Positions 1 through 5,945 of a DNA stretch of 20,458 nucleotides are shown piece after piece. The DNA is from a virus: IMG/VR virus record IMGVR_UViG_3300021963_000810, positions 1 to 20,458 of that record. The stretch is one strand, 5' to 3'. The number at the start of each line of letters is the position of its first letter. Position 1 is the stretch's first letter. The translations under genes were made by a program, and so were the position numbers. The notes beneath the pieces were generated by a model. That model saw only the letters and a program-made list of their open reading frames with translations, was not told where the DNA came from and did no database searches.

Positions 1-75
1 AATGATCTTTTCTTCATACAAGTTCTCATCTTCATCAGGAACCCAATACTCAATCAAGAGGCGATAGTTCTTCAT
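1..75 (-). CDS. Hypothetical protein, N-terminal part only
   Basis: An open frame begins with ATG at 75 and runs off the window after 25 codons; it starts MKNYRLLIEYWVPDEDENLY. Its ATG overlaps the TGA of the upstream gene in an ATGA arrangement, the junction seen throughout this window, which supports translational coupling and this start. The visible part is acidic. I do not recognise it. Confidence 0.65.
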   Translation of the reverse strand, partial: MKNYRLLIEYWVPDEDENLYEEKII

Positions 76-323
76 CAGTAGTGTGCCTCAGAAGTGTCAA
101 GAACTTCGCTGTACTTAGCGATACCGTCATAGCAACGCTTTGCCATTTCAGTGTCACCTTCAGCAACGTAACCTTTCAGAAACTCAAAGCAGTATTTGAT
201 ACGCAGTTCGGGTGCAACTGCTGCGAGTTGTTGTTGACGACGCTCATAGGCAGCGTTATATGCAAACATTTCACGATCTTCGAGAGAGATGTTGTGAAAC
301 TTGCGGTCGGTAGTGTTGTTCAT
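75..323 (-). CDS. Small hypothetical protein (82 aa)
   Basis: The frame is open upstream to an ATG at 371, but the 16 extra codons are mostly translation of the conserved intergenic element (KSYSPPKWTYS), so I place the start at 323 (MNNTTDRKFHNISLEDREMF). That ATG directly abuts the element with no spacer. The protein is mostly helical in character, with a Gln/Arg-rich stretch (ERRQQQLAAVAPELR, about residues 30-44). It overlaps the next gene by ATGA at 75. Function unknown. Confidence 0.75.
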   Translation of the reverse strand: MNNTTDRKFHNISLEDREMFAYNAAYERRQQQLAAVAPELRIKYCFEFLKGYVAEGDTEMAKRCYDGIAKYSEVLDTSEAHY

Positions 324-357
324 ACTATAGGTCCACTTTGGAGGTGAGTAACTTTTA
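324..357 (-). repeat. Conserved intergenic element, copy 1 of 8
   Basis: A 34-bp element lies between the stop at 365 and the ATG at 323. Read on the minus strand it has an A/T-rich lead, then TTACTCACCTCC, then AAAGTGGACCTATAGT, and the next three bases are the ATG. Internal CACCTCC equals the anti-Shine-Dalgarno core of 16S rRNA. The terminal TATAGT resembles a -10 hexamer, but the adjoining ATG leaves no room for a transcription start upstream of the gene. Confidence 0.9.
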
Positions 358-364
358 TTCCCTG

Positions 365-619
365 TTACCAAGTGCCTCTCTGGACGTGGATTTTACGGAT
401 CTCTTGATAAAGAAACTGACGAAGTTTAGGTTCGGTAGTGTTATCAAAAGCATAATATAATCGGTTTAGGTATTCATCTTGTGTTGCACCAATGTTACCA
501 TTTCCACCGATCTCATTGAGTGATGAACCTGCAACAACTTTCGATTTACCAAAGTTACCAGACACACGCCCAGTTGTTCTCAGTTTGGGCTTTATCTTTG
601 AGAGGTTAGAGTAAGTCAT
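365..619 (-). CDS. Hypothetical protein (84 aa)
   Basis: Last gene of a four-gene run reading 1477 to 365. Its ATG at 619 overlaps the previous TGA (ATGA). The N-terminal half is basic and Gly/Ser/Asn-rich (SKIKPKLRTTGRVSGNFGKS, GGNGNIG) and looks disordered. The C-terminal half looks helical (DEYLNRLYYAFDNTTEPKLR). No family recognised. Confidence 0.75.
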   Translation of the reverse strand: MTYSNLSKIKPKLRTTGRVSGNFGKSKVVAGSSLNEIGGNGNIGATQDEYLNRLYYAFDNTTEPKLRQFLYQEIRKIHVQRGTW

Positions 620-873
620 CGTGCTACAATGTCCAGAGTTTCCAACAACATCATCGAAAGTTCCATCTGGTTCTCATCATCAACCACAGGAATGTTTGCC
701 TCTACAAACTCACTAATCAGTTGAGCAAAGAGTTCAGTTGTGCGCTCATCTGCGAATAAAGCAGTGGCAAGTTCATTCTTGAACCCATCACGCAGAAGTT
801 TGAGAGACTTTGTGACAGTCATTTCTTTAATTTGTTCATCGTAAGTCATTTCAGTGTCAGGTTTTGTGCTCAC
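616..873 (-). CDS. Hypothetical protein, GTG start (85 aa)
   Basis: The start is GTG at 873, in a GTGA overlap with the upstream stop; an in-frame ATG at codon 9 is the alternative. The protein is acidic and helical, with a stretch ELATALFADERTTELFAQLI (residues 34-53) followed by SEFVEANIPVVDDENQMELS. It resembles, from memory, a small conserved protein of T4-like cyanophages with no assigned function. Translational coupling to its neighbours is inferred. Confidence 0.75.
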   Translation of the reverse strand: MSTKPDTEMTYDEQIKEMTVTKSLKLLRDGFKNELATALFADERTTELFAQLISEFVEANIPVVDDENQMELSMMLLETLDIVAR

Positions 874-1046
874 TCTTCATCCTCTTCATAAGGGAACATT
901 TCGTCGTATTCTTCATCAGTCAGAGTAAGATACTGAACATCAGCATTTCTATGCTCTTCAGCATACATTAACTGATAATGTGCGAAGTTTGAGGGACTGG
1001 TGCTAGCATATTCTAGCAAACCATCAACAAAACAAAGATAGTTCAT
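870..1046 (-). CDS. Hypothetical acidic protein (58 aa)
   Basis: The frame is open to a TTG at 1073, but the ATG at 1046 forms an ATGA overlap with the TGA of the gene above and is the better start (MNYLCFVDGLLEYASTSPSN). The C-terminus is very acidic (DEEYDEMFPYEEDEE). Ends in GTGA overlap with the next gene. Function unknown. Confidence 0.72.
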   Translation of the reverse strand: MNYLCFVDGLLEYASTSPSNFAHYQLMYAEEHRNADVQYLTLTDEEYDEMFPYEEDEE

Positions 1047-1477
1047 TTGGCGTACAAATACCCCCCGCTCCAATCTGCATTTTCCAGCAGATACTCACGA
1101 TCTTTGATCAATCGCAGATCATAGCGAACACCTTTCGCAGGAGATCTCCAAGTGGCAGACTTATACACTTCGCCAGTTTGCTTATCAATGAAGCAATGAA
1201 CACTACGCGATCCACCACCATTCACGAGAATGACTTTGTGATACTTTTTACCAGTTTCTACCTGATAATCAATGTCACACTTGCCAGACTTGAGTTCTTC
1301 AATCTTCTGCTGATGATAACCAGGAATTGCATCAAACCTTTCAGCAGAACGTTGGTGTCCACGAATAGAATACTGACGATAATTGTCTTTCAATGCTTCA
1401 ATCAGCAGCAGAGTGTTCTTATACACATTCTCTGCAATGGTTTGTTGTGCTTGTGCTTGCATTGTAAGAGTGCTCAT
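1043..1477 (-). CDS. Conserved cyanophage-type hypothetical protein (144 aa)
   Basis: First gene of the run that continues to 365, with ATG at 1477 directly abutting element copy 2. After a Gln-rich, helical N-terminus, the C-terminal 75 residues hold a compact motif (HCFIDKQTGEVYKSATWRSP, then AKGVRYDLR). I recall this motif from many T4-like cyanophage proteins of unknown function. No catalytic motif is visible. The gene looks intact; only its function is open. Confidence 0.82.
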   Translation of the reverse strand: MSTLTMQAQAQQTIAENVYKNTLLLIEALKDNYRQYSIRGHQRSAERFDAIPGYHQQKIEELKSGKCDIDYQVETGKKYHKVILVNGGGSRSVHCFIDKQTGEVYKSATWRSPAKGVRYDLRLIKDREYLLENADWSGGYLYAK

Positions 1478-1510
1478 ACTATAGGTCCACTTTGGAGGTG
1501 AGTAACTTTA
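1478..1510 (-). repeat. Conserved intergenic element, copy 2 of 8
   Basis: A 33-bp copy fills the gap between the stop at 1512 and the ATG at 1477. Its sequence is identical to copies 4 and 8. As in copies 1 and 3, the ATG follows TATAGT with no spacer. It heads the run of four overlapping genes 1477-365. Confidence 0.9.
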
Positions 1511-1511
1511 A

Positions 1512-2408
1512 TCAAGCCCAATTCTTTGCCATATTGAAGTTTGCGCGACTGAATTGGTAGCGATCAACAATCTTCATTGTGCCATAATCGTTTGACATAA
1601 CATAACCTTCGTGATCACTCTCATCATCACCAATCTTGCACGAAATGCTATCATCAGTGTGAATGAAGAAGAACAAATCTACCTTGATTGAATACATTAA
1701 CTTCCACAAACGCAGCAGGTTGATGTCAACATCATAATTTTCTGCAATTTCATGTTCATCCACCTCCTTACCCTCACGGATGTAGGAATTGATGATTTTT
1801 TTGAGTTCTGTTGCTTGTTTGTTGCTTACAAACTCACAAAGAGTGCTCATTTGCTTAGCAAACTTGCAGATGTCTTCGATGTCCTCACGATGAGGGCAAA
1901 TAGATGCCTTAGGAGACACAAACTTGACATAATGAGTATCCGTGATGATAAAGTTCATCGGATACGCAACAGCATCCCTCAGATCATTCTCTGCAATGTA
2001 GAATGTATGAGGAGCAATAATGATCTCTTGATCTACTACCTCAGGGAACTTGTAAGTGATCGTATTGGGGCGAAAAGTATCAGAACCGCCAAAACCAATA
2101 AAATCCCCTTGAAAGATATAATCTGTGCGAGGAAGATAATCAAGGCAAGCATGAAGAATAGACGCAACTTTACCTTCATGGTTCGCATCAATTTCATCGT
2201 GTGAATGATTGATCTTGATCTTTACTTTGTTGAAGACAGATTTAGTGCCAACGAAGAACTTACCATTGGCAGGATTGCGACCCCAAACAATAGCAGGAGC
2301 ACCATCAATCTTGACACTGATAGTAGAATCAGCACTGAACCAATCAAGTACAGAAAGATCACCCGTGAGGATCTGATCTTCAGGGTGTTCTAGGTGAGTG
2401 TTCTTCAT
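1512..2408 (-). CDS. Ligase-like nucleotidyltransferase (KxDG family, 298 aa)
   Basis: Probable member of the covalent nucleotidyltransferase superfamily (DNA/RNA ligases and relatives), which use a lysine-AMP intermediate. Visible: SVKIDGAPAIVWG with K33-x-D35-G36 as motif I; IFQGDFIGF (98-106) at the place of motif III; DHEGYVM with E267-G268 as motif IV; and MKIVDR with K279 as motif V. The order and spacing fit the adenylation domain. There is no OB-fold of usual size after motif V, so it is smaller than a full DNA ligase. I recall similar phage proteins annotated only as hypothetical. Starts with ATG directly after element copy 3 and ends just before copy 2, so it is a single-gene unit. 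Substrate unknown; nick sealing or RNA repair is inference. Confidence 0.72.
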   Translation of the reverse strand: MKNTHLEHPEDQILTGDLSVLDWFSADSTISVKIDGAPAIVWGRNPANGKFFVGTKSVFNKVKIKINHSHDEIDANHEGKVASILHACLDYLPRTDYIFQGDFIGFGGSDTFRPNTITYKFPEVVDQEIIIAPHTFYIAENDLRDAVAYPMNFIITDTHYVKFVSPKASICPHREDIEDICKFAKQMSTLCEFVSNKQATELKKIINSYIREGKEVDEHEIAENYDVDINLLRLWKLMYSIKVDLFFFIHTDDSISCKIGDDESDHEGYVMSNDYGTMKIVDRYQFSRANFNMAKNWA

Positions 2409-2442
2409 ACTATAGGTCCACTTTGAAGGTGAGTAACTTTTA
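2409..2442 (-). repeat. Conserved intergenic element, copy 3 of 8
   Basis: A 34-bp copy with one change: the plus-strand GGAGG is GAAGG here, so the minus-strand CACCTCC becomes CACCTTC. The ATG of the ligase-like gene follows TATAGT without spacer. The upstream gene ends at 2448, six bases away. Confidence 0.88.
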
Positions 2443-2447
2443 TTGCC

Positions 2448-2651
2448 TCAAACTTCCATCAGTTTCTGTAGACGATTGCGAATATCAAAGAGTTCCATAT
2501 CATCCATATCTACAGCATCAAAATCTACAGGAGCAAACTCTTCAAGATTTACACTACCATCGGAATAGATGGGAGCATAGTATAGCTCATCTCCATCTTC
2601 TTGCGACAGAGTATAAACACAACCGTGGTTGGCAGAAGTAACGAAGATCAT
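2448..2651 (-). CDS. Hypothetical acidic protein (67 aa)
   Basis: The frame is open to an ATG at 2693, but that codon lies inside the loop of a terminator-like hairpin (2680-2709), so I prefer ATG at 2651 (MIFVTSANHGCVYTLSQEDG). The C-terminal half is acidic (PVDFDAVDMDDMELFDIRNR). It resembles a short conserved cyanophage protein of unknown function, from memory. No Shine-Dalgarno is visible at either start. Confidence 0.65.
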   Translation of the reverse strand: MIFVTSANHGCVYTLSQEDGDELYYAPIYSDGSVNLEEFAPVDFDAVDMDDMELFDIRNRLQKLMEV

Positions 2652-2673
2652 TGGAGTTTCAGGAACAAAGGTA

Positions 2674-2709
2674 CAATAAAGGAGCACAAGCATAAAAGCA
2701 AGTGCTCCT
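2674..2709 (-). terminator. Stem-loop terminator
   Basis: An 8-bp perfect stem, AGGAGCAC (2680-2687) with GTGCTCCT (2702-2709), has a 14-nt loop that can add a short inner G-C pairing. On the minus strand it is followed by TTTATTG. It begins 11 nt after the stop of gene 2721-2987, the usual place for an intrinsic terminator, although the U-tract is imperfect. Confidence 0.55.
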
Positions 2710-2720
2710 GTGGCAGTTTA

Positions 2721-2987
2721 TCAAGCGGAACGACGCTTGCTGGTTTTGGTAACTTTCACTGCTTGAGTATCAACAGGAGGCAACACATTTGCATTGACAA
2801 CCTCATAAACAAATGCAGTGAAACGATTCATAACAAACAGAGTTTGATTTACAAACTTGCGAACTTTGTTTGCACCATCGTTCTCATTGAATGAACGAAT
2901 GAAGAACTGAACTACGCCAACAAAGATGGCAGAGATGGTAGCAACGTTCTTGACAAGAGTATCAACGAAAGTCCAGTAAAAAGTCAT
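2721..2987 (-). CDS. Hypothetical membrane-associated protein (88 aa)
   Basis: The N-terminal 35 residues are hydrophobic (TLVKNVATISAIFVGVVQFF), suggesting one membrane segment or an amphipathic helix. The C-terminus is basic (KVTKTSKRRSA). It lies alone between element copy 4 plus a 5' hairpin upstream and a terminator-like hairpin downstream, so it may be a monocistronic unit. I recall comparable small proteins with FIRSFNEND-like text in cyanophages, function unknown. Confidence 0.72.
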   Translation of the reverse strand: MTFYWTFVDTLVKNVATISAIFVGVVQFFIRSFNENDGANKVRKFVNQTLFVMNRFTAFVYEVVNANVLPPVDTQAVKVTKTSKRRSA

Positions 2988-3007
2988 AGTTTGGGTTAGA
3001 AACTGCG

Positions 3008-3025
3008 GTGGGGAGCGATCCCCAC
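3008..3025 (-). other. Leader hairpin between element copy 4 and its gene
   Basis: A perfect 7-bp GC-rich stem (GTGGGGA / TCCCCAC) closes a 4-base loop, TCGC in the mRNA sense. It starts directly after the element and lies 20 nt before the ATG at 2987. There is no U-tract after it, so it looks more like a leader structure (mRNA stability or translation control) than a terminator. Confidence 0.6.
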
Positions 3026-3058
3026 ACTATAGGTCCACTTTGGAGGTGAGTAACTTTA
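3026..3058 (-). repeat. Conserved intergenic element, copy 4 of 8
   Basis: A 33-bp copy identical to copies 2 and 8. Its first three minus-strand bases are the TAA stop of the methyltransferase gene. Here the ATG of the next gene is 38 nt away, with a hairpin in between, so a promoter role is possible at this site. Confidence 0.9.
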
Positions 3059-3880
3059 ATTTGTTTCGTAGTTTGTGATATAAAGGTGCTTTACTTTAGC
3101 TCCAGAGTGATCCTTTCCCTTACCAAATCGTTGAGCATAAGCAAAGTCCTTCTCGATAATATTGAAGTCTTTGTAACTCTCTCGATAGAACTCATGGTCA
3201 GAGTGAACAATCATCCATTTACCCTTTGTTGCTTTCAGACAACCTAAAAGGTCTTCATGTAGTCTTGAACCACCATCACCCTCAGTGTATCCTAGTCGCT
3301 CAAGATAGGGAGGATCAATGAACACAAAGTCATCTGCATTGATTTCACCAAACAGATCCACAAATGACCCATATCGGAATACACATTGCTTCTTCAGGAA
3401 ATTGTGATGATCTGGGGTCAAATTGCACGAAAATCGTTTATAGTGACCGAAGGGTACATTAAACTCACCTTTGGCATTGTATCTTTCCATTCCAGAGAAA
3501 CACAACTGTCGTACAATAATGTATGACAATGCTCTCTGGAGTTGATCTACACAATCCCATGATTGATTGATTGCTTCTCGCGCAGCATAAAACTCTTTCT
3601 GAAGATCATCATGCTCCAGTCCTTTGATACAATCAACCTTTACTTGTAGTTGAGGATAAAGATCCTCATTTGCGACCACGGAGTATAAGTTAATGACATC
3701 GCGATTGATGTCACTCATCAGAGCAGGATAACCCAACCCAAATGATACTGCAGCACCACCACAGAAGGGTTCTACAACCCTTGAAAACTGTGATGGTAGC
3801 ATTTGTTTGATGAGTGGCAATTCTTTACTCTTGCCACCCATATATTTTACAACAGGTTTTAGACAGATGATTGGTTTCAT
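3056..3880 (-). CDS. dam: DNA adenine N6-methyltransferase, D12 class (Dam-like)
   Basis: Transfers a methyl group from S-adenosylmethionine to N6 of adenine in DNA. At 274 aa it matches Dam-family length. Motifs appear in alpha-class order: KYMGGKSK (12-19, motif X); VVEPFCGGAAVSFG (35-48, motif I, SAM binding); SDINRDVINLY (56-66, motif II); FSGMERYNAKGEFNVPFG (128-145, typical of Dam and D12 enzymes); and FIDPPYLE with catalytic DPPY at 189-192. It lies directly downstream of a PD-(D/E)XK-type nuclease gene with 30 nt between them and has its own promoter (3902-3930), suggesting a restriction-modification-like pair or self-protection of phage DNA. The target sequence cannot be read from the gene; GATC is the family's commonest site. 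Confidence 0.92.
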   Translation of the reverse strand: MKPIICLKPVVKYMGGKSKELPLIKQMLPSQFSRVVEPFCGGAAVSFGLGYPALMSDINRDVINLYSVVANEDLYPQLQVKVDCIKGLEHDDLQKEFYAAREAINQSWDCVDQLQRALSYIIVRQLCFSGMERYNAKGEFNVPFGHYKRFSCNLTPDHHNFLKKQCVFRYGSFVDLFGEINADDFVFIDPPYLERLGYTEGDGGSRLHEDLLGCLKATKGKWMIVHSDHEFYRESYKDFNIIEKDFAYAQRFGKGKDHSGAKVKHLYITNYETN

Positions 3881-3901
3881 AGGTACTCAATCTTTCTCTT
3901 A

Positions 3902-3930
3902 ATTATACCATCAAAGACCCATTTCTTCAA
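3902..3930 (-). promoter_or_regulatory. Sigma70-type promoter for the methyltransferase
   Basis: Minus strand: -35 TTGAAG (3925-3930), 17-bp spacer, -10 TATAAT (3902-3907, perfect). The -35 and spacer overlap the 3' end of the nuclease gene. A start near 3895 gives a leader of about 15 nt before the ATG at 3880. It would let the methyltransferase be made independently of the nuclease. Confidence 0.7.
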
Positions 3931-4471
3931 GGATCGGAGCAACAACCTCGCGGAGGAAGGTGAAGTATTCTTCAGCGGTGAAAGGTGCTTGAATGGTCTC
4001 AATCATCCAATTCACACCATAAACTTCCACGCCTTTGTTGTTATACTTGGTTTTCTCTTTCTTGCTAACTTCTGCAACAACAGGGACAAAATATCCAGAC
4101 TTGACATTTACACCAAGAACGCTGGTAATGTCATTGATCTTGTCATTAGATGCACGAACTTTCTCACTATCAAAGTTGAGATTGCACTTGCTTTCGAGAT
4201 ACCAAGTCTCATCAATTCTGAACAAATGATCAATCTGACGTGTGCGACCATTCACATCAATCAGATTGCTTTCTTCGATGAGATTTTGTGCCGCCAGACT
4301 GTCACTGATAACAGTGTTCCAGAACTGCTCAATTCTCTCACCGAAAGCAATCAAAATCGACTGAGGAGAAACACGATCATCAAGACCAAGTGCCTGAAGA
4401 ATGTAAGATTCGGTCTGCTTTGGTTTGATAGACAGAACCAGCGGCAGTAGGTTTTCTTCTAGGTAGGTCAT
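3911..4471 (-). CDS. PD-(D/E)XK-type nuclease, possible restriction endonuclease (186 aa)
   Basis: I read this as a restriction-endonuclease-fold nuclease. The core is TRQIDHLFRIDETWYLESKC, in which D81 and E93-x-K95 have the spacing and strand context of the PD-(D/E)XK active site; E45 in FGERIEQFW could be the helical glutamate. Length fits small type II endonucleases. The methyltransferase gene directly downstream supports a restriction partner, but degradation of host DNA is an equal possibility. ATG at 4471 is 16 nt after element copy 5. The family assignment rests on this motif and context only. Confidence 0.62.
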   Translation of the reverse strand: MTYLEENLLPLVLSIKPKQTESYILQALGLDDRVSPQSILIAFGERIEQFWNTVISDSLAAQNLIEESNLIDVNGRTRQIDHLFRIDETWYLESKCNLNFDSEKVRASNDKINDITSVLGVNVKSGYFVPVVAEVSKKEKTKYNNKGVEVYGVNWMIETIQAPFTAEEYFTFLREVVAPILEEMGL

Positions 4472-4487
4472 TTTGATTGGTTGCTGT

Positions 4488-4520
4488 ACTATAGGTCCAC
4501 TTTAGAGGTGAGTAACTTTA
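4488..4520 (-). repeat. Conserved intergenic element, copy 5 of 8
   Basis: A 33-bp copy with one change, plus-strand TAGAGG in place of TGGAGG. Its first minus-strand bases are the TAA of gene 4518-4694. The nuclease ATG is 16 nt downstream of TATAGT. Confidence 0.88.
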
Positions 4521-4694
4521 ATTGATAGGAAGTTTGCCCAGTGATTTACCCTTTTTGTGGGCATCAATGAACTTTCTAGCTGATGCTTCAGTCCTACACA
4601 CTTTGAGTTGCTCTCCGTTGTGAATGACCATCAGTTGCTTACCATAAGGAATGGCAGCATAGTTACCCTTACCGACAATAAATCCTTCCATCAT
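4518..4694 (-). CDS. Small conserved hypothetical protein (58 aa)
   Basis: Begins with two ATGs (4694, 4691). The first makes an ATGA overlap with the upstream TGA and is chosen. The protein contains PYGKQLMVIHNGEQLKVCRT (16-35), then a basic helix (EASARKFIDAHKKGKSLGKL). I recall similar short proteins from cyanophages, function unknown. Its stop codon lies inside element copy 5. Confidence 0.75.
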   Translation of the reverse strand: MMEGFIVGKGNYAAIPYGKQLMVIHNGEQLKVCRTEASARKFIDAHKKGKSLGKLPIN

Positions 4695-5740
4695 ACCAAC
4701 TGGGTTGCTTCAGTTTCACCTTCAATTTGAGGCATCGACCAGATCTCAAGAGGAAGATCAGAGATCGAAACTTTTGGTAGTGTAATCATTCCACCAAAAA
4801 CAGAACTGATTTTTTGACTGAAGAAGTTGATAGGACCAACAAAGATTTCTTCCATCACTTTTACAATCTCAGAGCGTTCAGATTCGATTTGACTTTCGTG
4901 CTCTGCGTTGCTATAAACTAGGACACGAACTTTCTCACTCTTAGCCCACGCTTGAAATGCCCATTTCAGAATGTCACCAGCGTAACGATAGGTGAACTGT
5001 CCATCAAGAACTTTGCTCCTGACAGCAACTCCATCTACAGACGAGTAGTTGTTGTTACCAAAGAAAGGATTTGAAGTAATCCAATCTTTTTGTTCCTCTT
5101 TTGTTGTGTTAAAAACTTTAGTGGATTTTGTTTTCTTATCCAGAATAGCATTCACAATGGATGTGATTGTTGGGCGATAAGAATAACGCTCATCAACTCC
5201 AGTTACGGACAAAAGTTCATCAACAACTTCTTTTGTTTGAGGAAGGTTGTTCTCTTCGATTACAAGTTTGACTGCGTTAATATAATCGTTTTGTACAGAG
5301 TTGACAGTCCCATCAGTTCCATTTGCATACAATCCACTCAGGGTAAGGACAGAACTTTCCTTAAGATTGTCAAGGATGACATTACCAGTCTTTTTCCTTT
5401 CGTAGAGAGCAACTGGAGCAAGAGGATACTTATTCTCTTTGATTGCCTTTAATGTGTGCCTGCGGTCAAAGAGTTCTTCATCTTTGCTTTCACCAACAAA
5501 GACACTCATTGGCCAAGACTTTGTAGCCCAACCCCCAGCAGTTGAGGCAATCAAAACATCAACATTGCCTTTAGAACTTTCTGTTTTTCGGGGATAGTTT
5601 GCTTTTGTGGGAATAATTTTGTCAGGAACCCTTACGCCAAATCCTTTAAAGGAAAGTAGTGGGTAGTTAGGTCCATCTTCTTGAGATACTTCGATCAGTT
5701 CCGAGATCTTAGTGTCGGACGTTACTTTAACTTTTTTCAT
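4691..5740 (-). CDS. Unassigned protein with a ParB-like motif (349 aa)
   Basis: The frame is open to an ATG at 5800, but that codon sits between the -35 and -10 of a strong promoter (5791-5819) and cannot be in its transcript. I choose ATG at 5740 (MKKVKVTSDTKISELIEVSQ); ATG at 5773 or 5770 is the alternative. Residues 80-113 (VFVGESKDEELFDRRHTLKA, then IKENKYPLAPVALYE) resemble the core of ParB/sulfiredoxin-fold domains, usually LIDGxHRxxA, with Arg replacing the usual Gly. The rest is unrecognised. It leads the cluster that continues to the nuclease and methyltransferase, so a role with them is possible but unproven. Confidence 0.6.
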   Translation of the reverse strand: MKKVKVTSDTKISELIEVSQEDGPNYPLLSFKGFGVRVPDKIIPTKANYPRKTESSKGNVDVLIASTAGGWATKSWPMSVFVGESKDEELFDRRHTLKAIKENKYPLAPVALYERKKTGNVILDNLKESSVLTLSGLYANGTDGTVNSVQNDYINAVKLVIEENNLPQTKEVVDELLSVTGVDERYSYRPTITSIVNAILDKKTKSTKVFNTTKEEQKDWITSNPFFGNNNYSSVDGVAVRSKVLDGQFTYRYAGDILKWAFQAWAKSEKVRVLVYSNAEHESQIESERSEIVKVMEEIFVGPINFFSQKISSVFGGMITLPKVSISDLPLEIWSMPQIEGETEATQLV

Positions 5741-5790
5741 TTTAATAAAACGAGTGAACAGTGTGCCCATCATAATGATTGAGCAGGTTA

Positions 5791-5819
5791 AGTTTAACAT
5801 CTTTGGGTAGGGATGTCAA
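5791..5819 (-). promoter_or_regulatory. Sigma70-type early promoter
   Basis: Minus strand: -35 TTGACA (5814-5819, perfect), 17-bp spacer, -10 TAAACT (5791-5796, four of six). Expected start near 5784. It would drive the ParB-like gene and possibly the small protein and nuclease that follow. It also rules out the ATG at 5800 as start. Confidence 0.7.
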
Positions 5820-5841
5820 GCCCTGGATTATACTTTGGGAA

Positions 5842-5854
5842 AAATCAGTGATTT
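5842..5854. promoter_or_regulatory. 13-bp palindrome, possible operator
   Basis: AAATCA-G-TGATTT is a perfect inverted repeat around a single central base, 23 bp upstream of the -35 at 5814-5819. The position and symmetry suit a repressor or activator site, but no cognate regulator is identified and a 12-base symmetric match can arise by chance. Confidence 0.3.
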
Positions 5855-5912
5855 CCTTGCGGTGGATGGGTTCTAGGTCGTCTGCGGTAGAATTGCAGAA
5901 AAATTGGGTTTT

Positions 5913-5935
5913 GACCCTAGGCCACCACTAGGGTC
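5913..5935 (-). terminator. Stem-loop downstream of the helicase gene
   Basis: A perfect 8-bp stem, GACCCTAG (5913-5920) with CTAGGGTC (5928-5935), has a 7-nt loop and starts 10 nt after the helicase stop. On the minus strand it is followed by CAAAACCCAATTTTT, so the U-run is displaced by 9 nt. It may terminate or protect the 3' end. Together with 5842-5854 and 5791-5819 it accounts for the 205-bp gap. Confidence 0.55.
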
Positions 5936-5945
5936 TCGGTGGGTC

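Noticed and set aside
324-357. CCAAAGTGG in the element as a stem-loop
   Set aside because: Only 3-4 pairs with a 3-nt loop; too weak to count as structure.
5090-5452. Plus-strand frames within 4691-5740 and elsewhere (for example 19045-19746)
   Set aside because: All oppose well-supported minus-strand genes and look like antisense translations (Phe/Leu/Ile/Cys-rich).
5827-5832. Second TATAAT upstream of the cluster promoter
   Set aside because: No -35 at 16-18 bp (GAAATC at 17 bp); kept out of the feature list.
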